Shown here: in pieces, positions 44,327 to 50,927 of the stretch
Layout: the number at the start of each line of letters is the position of its first letter
How positions within the stretch are numbered: the first letter of the stretch is position 1
Origin: Rhodobiaceae bacterium
GTDB lineage: Bacteria; Pseudomonadota; Alphaproteobacteria; Rhizobiales; TMED25
DNA length: 50,927 bases
Assembly (NCBI GenBank): GCA_002704755.1
Contig: PAHC01000008.1
Span: 42,236-93,162, forward strand
Reading direction: 5' to 3'
Program-made: the position numbers and the translations under genes
The notes under the pieces: generated by a model
Told to the model about the DNA's origin: nothing
What the model saw: only the letters and a program-made list of their open reading frames with translations
Databases searched by the model: none

Positions 44327-45247
44327 TTATGATAGTCCGTATAATACTTTACCAGCTACGGGCATTTCAGCTCTCATGATTCTTCCATTCATTGAGTCTG
44401 TAATGTATAGTGTTTTTCTTTCAGGACCACCGAATGCAATATTTGTCATCAAACTATGCTCATCTGTATAAACAAGATGAGTTGGAAGACAATTATTATC
44501 AAATCTCCAAACACCAACACCCAAGTGACATACAATTAGTCCATCTTCTGAGTCCATTTCAATTCCATCTGGACCTGCATGCCCACCAGAAAGTTGGATT
44601 GCAACCCCACTTTTACTTATACTCTTATCCTTCATGAGAGGAAGACGCCAAATTTGTTGAGATCTTGTTACCGCAACATAGACCTGATTTTCTGCATTAT
44701 TTAGAGTAATCCCATTAGGACTTGGTGCGTTTGTAACTAATCTTTGAAGTTCTCCGTCCTTTGAGTATTTAAATACTCTGCCACTCCAATCGATGATGCC
44801 CGTTTGACCTTGATCTGTGAAAAACAAATCTCCTTCATTATTAAAGTGAAGGTCATTCAAACCTTTGAACCCTTCTGAATACATTGTTTCAATAATAGGC
44901 TCAATTTTACCTGTGTTGACATCCAAAACCATCAAGCCTTGTTTATAACATGCGATAAAGGCTCTTCCGTCCTTATGAAATTTTAGACCATTCGGCCATC
45001 CATCATATTCGCAAACCAGATCCCAATTACCGGACGTATCAATTTTAAATATTCGTCCAAATGGGATATCAGTAACATATAGGTTACCATTTCTATCAAA
45101 AGAGGGTCCTTCTAAGAACTGCTCAACTTTTGCGCCCTGCCTATTTGGATTGGACCAATCTGTTGTGCCCAGATTTCTATATTTTGCAGGTAATGAAGCA
45201 AAAACTTCTGCTTTAATTAAGGATGGTTGGCTGAAGGGGTTAAACAT
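44327..45247 (-). CDS. SMP-30/gluconolactonase/LRE-like family protein
   Basis: FLEGPSFDRNGNLYVTDIPFGRIFKID, GLNDLHFNNEGDLFFTDQG, SPNGITLNNAENQVYVA, GPDGIEMDSEDGL: six-bladed propeller lactonase signature. Confidence 0.9.
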   Translation of the reverse strand: MFNPFSQPSLIKAEVFASLPAKYRNLGTTDWSNPNRQGAKVEQFLEGPSFDRNGNLYVTDIPFGRIFKIDTSGNWDLVCEYDGWPNGLKFHKDGRAFIACYKQGLMVLDVNTGKIEPIIETMYSEGFKGLNDLHFNNEGDLFFTDQGQTGIIDWSGRVFKYSKDGELQRLVTNAPSPNGITLNNAENQVYVAVTRSQQIWRLPLMKDKSISKSGVAIQLSGGHAGPDGIEMDSEDGLIVCHLGVGVWRFDNNCLPTHLVYTDEHSLMTNIAFGGPERKTLYITDSMNGRIMRAEMPVAGKVLYGLS

Positions 45248-45263
45248 TTATGACCTCATAATT

Positions 45264-45291
45264 TAATGTGTTTTATATCATAAACACATTA
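45264..45291. promoter_or_regulatory. Candidate operator: perfect inverted repeat in the divergent promoter
   Basis: TAATGTGTTT-TATATCAT-AAACACATTA, 10-bp arms, 8-nt spacer, 17 bp upstream of the lactonase start and within the intergenic region shared with the VOC-CoA-transferase operon. Confidence 0.65.
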
Positions 45292-45395
45292 CAAAAATTT
45301 TTTGAGAATACATAGATTTTTTTTTATTCATATGTAGAATAGTTTTATAAATTCTTTGAAAGACTTCGATAATTTTTTTGAAAAGTATATTTTAT

Positions 45396-45806
45396 ATGGA
45401 AAAAAATATGAATATTGATCACATCGCGCATGCAGTCCCAAACATCGATAAAGCTATTTTAGCATACAAAAAATTATTCAATGTACCGATATCTGAGATA
45501 ATGATTATTGAAAAGCAAAATATAAAGATGGCAATAATTTCATTTGAAAATTTAAAAATTGAACTAATGGAGCCATTAAACGATAAATCTCCAATTACAA
45601 AGTTCTTAGAGAAAAATCCAAAAGGTGGTCTTCATCATTACTGTATATCCGTTAACGATGTTGATAGTGAATACGATAAGCATAAAAAAAGTGGTTTGAA
45701 CGTTACAGCAGAGCCAACATCAGGGTATCATGGGAGAAATTTATATTTTATTCATCCAAATGATCTGTCAGGTGCCCTGATTGAGGTTGAAGAAAATGAA
45801 AAATAA
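45396..45806 (+). CDS. VOC-family protein, methylmalonyl-CoA epimerase-like
   Basis: IDHIAHAVPNIDKAILAYKKLF, GGLHHYCISVNDVD, SGALIEVEE: His/His/Glu metal-ligand positions retained. ATG at 45396 or 45408; ORF track uses a TTG at 45378. Confidence 0.8.
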   Translation: MEKNMNIDHIAHAVPNIDKAILAYKKLFNVPISEIMIIEKQNIKMAIISFENLKIELMEPLNDKSPITKFLEKNPKGGLHHYCISVNDVDSEYDKHKKSGLNVTAEPTSGYHGRNLYFIHPNDLSGALIEVEENEK

Positions 45807-45852
45807 TGTTAACTTCAACTCGAAAAAAAATATTAACAAACAGAGGTAAATA

Positions 45853-46719
45853 ATGTCAAAAGCTGGCGGTGAATATAAAGAAATTTTATTTGAAATAAAA
45901 AATAAAGTGGCATGGATATCAATAAATAGACCTGAAGTTAGGAATGCCTTCAGAGAACAAACACTAGACGAGCTAACGGATGCAGTGCTATCTACAAGAA
46001 ATGATCCTTCAATAGTCTGCATTGTGATTAATGGAGTTGGTGATAAAGCTTTTTCGGCTGGAGGTGACTTTCATGCAATGATGAGATTAGATTGGGAAAA
46101 TGCAGCGCATTGGAATGATAGAATGCTAGCTCTTGCAATGGCAATCAGAGGTGTTCCCATTCCTGTCATCGCATCAGTTCATGGGTATTGCATGGGTGGT
46201 GGTCATGAATTGGCATTATGGTGTGATTTGGTTATTGCTGCAGATGATGCTGTATTTGGACAAAGTGGTGCTGTAGTTGGTGCATGTCCAACAGTTGGTG
46301 CTACTCAATATTTGCCTCAATTAATTGGTTCAAGACTTGCCAAAGAAATGATTTTTATGGCCAGAAGATTTACAGCAGAGGAAGCAGTGAGCATCGGTTT
46401 GATTAACAGAGTTGTTCCAAAAGCTAAACTAGAAGAAGAAACACAAAAGTGGGCTGAAGGATTAATAGAGCGAAGCGGACAAACAATTAGACAAACTAAA
46501 AAATCACTTAACCATGACTCCGATACTTTATATGCAAGTTGGCAACATGGAATGGAACTTTTAGCACACGTATGGGGATCAGAAGAGTCACTTGAAGGGA
46601 TGAATGCTTTTCTTGAAAAAAGAAAACCAAATTTCCAGCAGTTTCGTGAAAGAAGAAGAGAAAATGTTGAATCATATCTCGATGGTCTTGCTAATGATGA
46701 AAACGAAAGACCAAGATAA
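45853..46719 (+). CDS. Enoyl-CoA hydratase/isomerase (crotonase) superfamily, MenB-like C-terminal half
   Basis: ISINRPEVRNAFREQTLDEL, AFSAGGDFHAM, GYCMGGGHELALWCDL, FGQSGAVVGACPTVGATQYLPQLIGSRLAKEMIFMARRFTAEEA, GMNAFLEKRKPNFQQFRERR. Confidence 0.92.
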   Translation: MSKAGGEYKEILFEIKNKVAWISINRPEVRNAFREQTLDELTDAVLSTRNDPSIVCIVINGVGDKAFSAGGDFHAMMRLDWENAAHWNDRMLALAMAIRGVPIPVIASVHGYCMGGGHELALWCDLVIAADDAVFGQSGAVVGACPTVGATQYLPQLIGSRLAKEMIFMARRFTAEEAVSIGLINRVVPKAKLEEETQKWAEGLIERSGQTIRQTKKSLNHDSDTLYASWQHGMELLAHVWGSEESLEGMNAFLEKRKPNFQQFRERRRENVESYLDGLANDENERPR

Positions 46720-46736
46720 AGCTACGGTCAATTGAT

Positions 46737-47936
46737 ATGAGTGAAAATAAAAATGGACCATTAAGCGGTATAAGGGTTCTTGATCTAAGTAGAATTTTAG
46801 CTGGTCCATTTTGCACCATGAATCTTGGAGATATGGGTGCAGAAATTATTAAAATTGAACAACCTGGAAAAGGTGATGATACAAGATCCTGGGGCCCCCC
46901 ATTTGCTGGAAGTGAGGCAGCATATTTTCTTGGAATTAACAGAAATAAAAAAAGTGTTACCCTTAATCTTAAATCTGAAGAAGGCATAAAAATACTCAAA
47001 AAACTATTAAAGAACTCTGATGTTTTGATTGAGAATTTTAAATTTGGAACAATGGATAACTATGGAATCACAGATGAGTGGCGCAAAAAAGAGGCTCCTC
47101 AACTAGTTCATTGTCAAATTACTGGTTACGGGGGAAGAGGACCACGTGGTAAAAGACCGGGTTATGATTTTCTTCTTCAAGCAGAGAGTGGTTTGATGAG
47201 CATCACCGGCGAAGAAAATGGTGATCCAATGAAAGTTGGTGTTGCATTAGTGGATGTCTGCACCGGTATGAATGCCACAATTGCTATTCTAGGGGCATTA
47301 AACTCAAGGAACATATCTGGTAAGGGACAGAAAGTTGAAACAAGTCTTTATACCACAAGTATCTCGATGCTTGTTAATGTTGCTGCTAATCATCTTGTCA
47401 GCGGAAACCCAGCTCGAAGATTTGGGAATGGTCATCCAAATATTGTTCCATATAGAACATTTGATGCCATCGATGGCAGTATTGCAATTGCAGTAGGCAA
47501 TGATATACAATTTGCTAAATTTGCATCCTGTCTTGGAAGAGATGATTGGGCTAAAGACAAAAGATTTATAAAAAATGCTGACCGGGTTATAAATCGAAGT
47601 ATTATTGATAAGGAAATACAAGATGTAATTAGTACAAAAAAAGTAGATGAATGGTTAGAGAAATTATTAAGCTCTAACATTCCTGCAAGTGCTGTGAACT
47701 CCGTTGAGAATGCACTCTCTGACGAACAGACTATATCAAATGATATGGTCGTAAGTGTAAATCATTCAGAAGCTGGAGTTTTAAAAATGTTGGGTGTTCC
47801 ATATAGGTTTTCTGATACACCAGCAACAATCAATAAAGCTCCACCGCTGCTCGGCGAGGATAATAAAGAAATTCTGCAATCAATAGGTTATGATAATGAT
47901 CAAATTGAGGCACTCGCAAAAGCACAAGTCATATAG
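46737..47936 (+). CDS. CaiB/BaiF (family III) CoA-transferase
   Basis: LSGIRVLDLSRILAGPFCTMNLGDMGAEIIKIEQPGKGDDTRSWGPPF, NRNKKSVTLNLKSEEG, GYDFLLQAESGLMSITG, VDVCTGMNATIAILGAL. Confidence 0.96.
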   Translation: MSENKNGPLSGIRVLDLSRILAGPFCTMNLGDMGAEIIKIEQPGKGDDTRSWGPPFAGSEAAYFLGINRNKKSVTLNLKSEEGIKILKKLLKNSDVLIENFKFGTMDNYGITDEWRKKEAPQLVHCQITGYGGRGPRGKRPGYDFLLQAESGLMSITGEENGDPMKVGVALVDVCTGMNATIAILGALNSRNISGKGQKVETSLYTTSISMLVNVAANHLVSGNPARRFGNGHPNIVPYRTFDAIDGSIAIAVGNDIQFAKFASCLGRDDWAKDKRFIKNADRVINRSIIDKEIQDVISTKKVDEWLEKLLSSNIPASAVNSVENALSDEQTISNDMVVSVNHSEAGVLKMLGVPYRFSDTPATINKAPPLLGEDNKEILQSIGYDNDQIEALAKAQVI

Positions 47937-47946
47937 CAATTAAATC

Positions 47947-48840
47947 ATGATTGAAAAGTTATCAAACTTACATGATGCTATTAAAAATAATGTTTCATCT
48001 GATGATTTAATATTTATTGGTGGTTTTGGTCATTTAATACCATTTTATTTAACACACGAACTTATAAGGCAGAATATAAATAATTTGTCTATTTGCAGGT
48101 CTGGTGCTGATATTTTATTTGATCAATTAATAGCTTCAGGTATAATAAAAAAAGTTATTTTTGGTTATATTGGGAATCCAACAGTTGGACTTTCTCATTC
48201 TTTTAATAGAGCATACAAATCTAATACGATTGAAATTGAAGAATGGACAAATCAATCAATAATCATGAGGTTACATGCCGCACGGATGGGTATTGATTTT
48301 ATACCCTCAAAAATACTACAAATTGGTGATTTGCCAGAAAATATTCAATTTATTAAAAAAATTATTTCTCCATACACGGGTCAAGAATATTCAGCTATTC
48401 CTTCATTGAAACCGGATGTGGCATTAATTCATGCACAACAGGCCGATAAATATGGAAATGTTCAGATGTGGGGCATTGACGGGGACACTGTTGAGGGGGC
48501 ATTAGCGTCGGATCGAATTATAGTAAGTGTTGAAAAAATTATAGATAATAAAGAAATAAAAGAGTCCCCAGGGAAAACAATTATTCCGTCTCACAGGGTT
48601 ACAAATATTGTTGAGCTTCCGTGGGGTGCATATCCATCTTATGTATCAGGTTTTTACTCAAGAGATGACCAGCATTATATATCTTATGACTCTGTTTCAA
48701 GAAATGAGTCAGAACTAAAGCACTATCTTAATGAATGGGTATTTAATCTAGATAATATCGAATTATATATGGAAAAGATAGGTAAAGAAAATAGGCAATC
48801 CCTAGAAAAGGGTTTATGTGGAGTATTGGATGAAAGTTAA
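47947..48840 (+). CDS. Family I CoA-transferase, subunit A (GctA-like)
   Basis: LIFIGGFGHLIPFYLTHELIRQ, SPYTGQEYSAIPSLKPDVALIHAQQADKYGNVQMWG. Confidence 0.88.
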   Translation: MIEKLSNLHDAIKNNVSSDDLIFIGGFGHLIPFYLTHELIRQNINNLSICRSGADILFDQLIASGIIKKVIFGYIGNPTVGLSHSFNRAYKSNTIEIEEWTNQSIIMRLHAARMGIDFIPSKILQIGDLPENIQFIKKIISPYTGQEYSAIPSLKPDVALIHAQQADKYGNVQMWGIDGDTVEGALASDRIIVSVEKIIDNKEIKESPGKTIIPSHRVTNIVELPWGAYPSYVSGFYSRDDQHYISYDSVSRNESELKHYLNEWVFNLDNIELYMEKIGKENRQSLEKGLCGVLDES

Positions 48841-49570
48841 TCACAGAGAAATTAACCCCGACAAAAGGATCGCTATGATTGCAGCAATGGAATTAAAAGG
48901 TTACCGATCATGTTTTGTAGGTATAGGAATTCCATCAGATACTGCATGCCTTGCTAAGGATACAATTGAACCCAATATAAATTTAATTTATGAGTCCGGA
49001 GCTATTGGCGCAATGCCAAAAACAAAATCATATTCAACAGGTAGTCCATCAATAGCCCATGGATCAGATATGATCACAGATAGTTTCACTGTTTTTTCTG
49101 ATCTACAAGCTGGTAGAATTGATGTTGGGCTACTCTCAGCTGCTCAAATAGATATTTTTGGTAATTTAAACTCAACAGTCATAGGAGGCTATCAAAATCC
49201 CAAGGTAAGAATGGTTGGCTCAGGTGGAGCACATGATATTGCATGTTTAATCCCTAATTTAATTATTCTCATGCCCCATGATCCAAGAAGATTCGTTGAA
49301 AAAGTTGATTTTATAACAAGTCCTGGCTCTGGAGCAGCATTTGATAAATCGAGAATCAAATATCATTTAGGTAAAGGCCCTTCAATTTTAATTACAGACA
49401 AAGCTAAATTTGTCATGTCCCCAAGTGGTTGGAATTTAGATAGTATTCTAGATGATTTCACTTATGAAGAAGCTATTGAAGGGATACCTTGGAAGTTATC
49501 TGTAAGTAATAAGAGGATAAAAATTGATCAAGATATCTTGATCAAAGTAGATAGTATTAGTCCTTTATAA
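48830..49570 (+). CDS. Family I CoA-transferase, subunit B (GctB-like)
   Basis: CFVGIGIPSDTACLAKD, YESGAIGAMP (catalytic-type Glu), GLLSAAQIDIFGNLNSTVIGG, GSGGAHDIACL. Starts inside the end of subunit A (ATG at 48830 or GTG at 48818). Confidence 0.88.
   Translation: MKVNHREINPDKRIAMIAAMELKGYRSCFVGIGIPSDTACLAKDTIEPNINLIYESGAIGAMPKTKSYSTGSPSIAHGSDMITDSFTVFSDLQAGRIDVGLLSAAQIDIFGNLNSTVIGGYQNPKVRMVGSGGAHDIACLIPNLIILMPHDPRRFVEKVDFITSPGSGAAFDKSRIKYHLGKGPSILITDKAKFVMSPSGWNLDSILDDFTYEEAIEGIPWKLSVSNKRIKIDQDILIKVDSISPL
49524..49545. repeat. Perfect 22-bp palindrome in the 3' end of the CoA-transferase B gene
   Basis: TTGATCAAGATATCTTGATCAA read directly. Confidence 0.95.
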
Positions 49571-50912
49571 CCTCATTAATACTCTTTGATATACTATCAA
49601 TGATTATATCAGCATCTTTTTTAGATAAACAGAAAGCAGGCGCAAATCCAATAGTGTCTCCGGACGGCATTGCTCTAGCGAGAATACCATTAACTGCCAT
49701 TTTAGATACAATCTCTTGAGCTAAAGCCCCTTGATTTTTGAAGAAGAGTCTATTTTTTTTATCTTTTACCAGCTCAATAGCTGATAGCAGTCCCACGTAT
49801 CTGATATCACCCACATTTGGATGATCAATAAATGTCTCTTTCAGTTTTAGATTAAAATATTTTGCAATTTCTGAACCTTTATTAATTAGATTGTTTTTAT
49901 TAATAAAATTTATGTTTGCTACTGCAGCTGCGCATGAAATTGGGTGTGCCGAGTATGTGGATCCGTGAGTAAATACACCATTCTTATCTGTCCCATCTCT
50001 TATAACATCGTAAATCTCATCTGAGATAATAGAACCAGATAACGGAGCATAGGCAGACGTAATACCCTTTGCAACAGTTATTAAATCTGCTTTGATGCCA
50101 TAATAATCACTACCAAACATCTCACCGAGTCTTCCAAAACCTGTGATAACCTCATCTGCAATAAATAAAATATTATATTTTTTGAGTACCTTACATACGT
50201 TACTCCAATAATCTTTTGGTGGTGGAACTAAGCCGCCATTTCCCATTACAGGCTCTGCAATAAATCCTGCAATTGTTTCTGGACCTTCTATTAGTATTGT
50301 ATCTTCTAATTTATCAGCACAATATTTTGAGAATTCCTCCTCGCTTTGATCTAAATTACTCCTATGAAAGTAGTTAGCTTCTTCAGTATGTAAGAAATTG
50401 TTCAATGGAAGGTCAAAGTTTTTATGGTAGTTTTTAAGTCCAGTCAAACTGCCAGTAATTATCCCCGAGCCATGATAGGAGCCATTCCTAGAAATAATTT
50501 TTTTCCTCTCAGGTTTTCCAATCAAATTGTTGTAATGCCATAGCAATTTAATATTAGTTTCGTTTGCATCTGAACCCGTCAATCCAAAATATATCTTACT
50601 CATATTTTTCGGAGCTAAATTTACAACCATATTAGATAATTCAATTGATGCTTCAGTACCATTCCCATAATATGCATGATAGTAAGCTAAATTTTCCGCC
50701 TGTTTTTTTATTGCATCAATAATTTCAGTACAGCCATATCCAACATTGACACAATACAACCCAGAAAAGGCATCTATATATTCTTTATCATCAGCGTCTA
50801 TTATTTTTATACCCTTCGCAGACTTCATAATCCTTGCTGGTATCTCACCCCTATCAAACTTAGCAAGGTGGGTTAAAGGGTGGATAAAATTTTCTTTATC
50901 TAATGAGGGCAA
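49557..50912 (-). CDS. Class III pyridoxal-phosphate-dependent aminotransferase
   Basis: DAFSGLYCVNVGYG, NGSYHGSG, FIADEVITGFGRLGEMFGSDYYGIKADLITVAKGITSAYAPLS; TTG start with an in-frame stop just upstream (TAA at 50922-50924 on the minus strand). Confidence 0.93.
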   Translation of the reverse strand: MPSLDKENFIHPLTHLAKFDRGEIPARIMKSAKGIKIIDADDKEYIDAFSGLYCVNVGYGCTEIIDAIKKQAENLAYYHAYYGNGTEASIELSNMVVNLAPKNMSKIYFGLTGSDANETNIKLLWHYNNLIGKPERKKIISRNGSYHGSGIITGSLTGLKNYHKNFDLPLNNFLHTEEANYFHRSNLDQSEEEFSKYCADKLEDTILIEGPETIAGFIAEPVMGNGGLVPPPKDYWSNVCKVLKKYNILFIADEVITGFGRLGEMFGSDYYGIKADLITVAKGITSAYAPLSGSIISDEIYDVIRDGTDKNGVFTHGSTYSAHPISCAAAVANINFINKNNLINKGSEIAKYFNLKLKETFIDHPNVGDIRYVGLLSAIELVKDKKNRLFFKNQGALAQEIVSKMAVNGILARAMPSGDTIGFAPAFCLSKKDADIIIDSISKSINEVIKD

Positions 50913-50927
50913 TTTATTTCTTTACTG

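Noticed and set aside
47947-49570. Assignment of the CoA-transferase pair as IpdAB ring-opening hydrolase of steroid catabolism
   Set aside because: Subunit B keeps the family I catalytic-type Glu (YESGAIG) and no other steroid-degradation genes are present; a true GctAB-type transferase is more likely.
43107-50912. Ectoine degradation cluster (M24 hydrolase plus class III aminotransferase)
   Set aside because: No deacetylase, dehydrogenase or ectoine transporter, the M24 protein does not look like DoeA, and the CoA-transferase genes do not fit.

Overview
AT-rich chromosomal segment of an alphaproteobacterium, probably a streamlined marine lineage (lineage is my inference from gene order and base composition). 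About 43 kb is housekeeping: coaBC-dut-moeB-like-SH3; irr-like with fabA-fabB-fabI; a roughly 31 kb uninterrupted minus-strand run from rph (37.6 kb) down to pnp (6.0 kb) containing mutS-glnD-murJ-trpS-usp-nfu-tsaB-rimI-fur-plsC-miaB-phoH-ybeY-lnt-metK-trmB and rimP-nusA-infB-rbfA-truB-rpsO-pnp; then hrcA-grpE-recF-gyrB on the plus strand. The last ~8 kb (43.1-50.9) is an accessory catabolic block. A minus-strand pair (SMP-30-like lactonase and an M24 'pita-bread' protein that appears to lack its metal ligands) is divergent from a plus-strand run (VOC epimerase, atypical crotonase, CaiB/BaiF family III CoA-transferase, two-subunit GctAB-type family I CoA-transferase), followed by a convergent class III aminotransferase. 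The divergent promoter carries a perfect 10-bp-arm inverted repeat that looks like an operator. Other notable items: an OlsB-like acyltransferase split by a single-base frame change at an A9 run (restored by a -1 shift), a perfect 22-bp palindrome at the convergent end of the CoA-transferase operon, and a strong intrinsic terminator just upstream of rimP. I saw no tRNA, rRNA, CRISPR array, transposase, phage gene or defence system. The catabolic block is the best candidate for something undescribed, but its substrate cannot be read from sequence alone. All motif alignments were done by eye.
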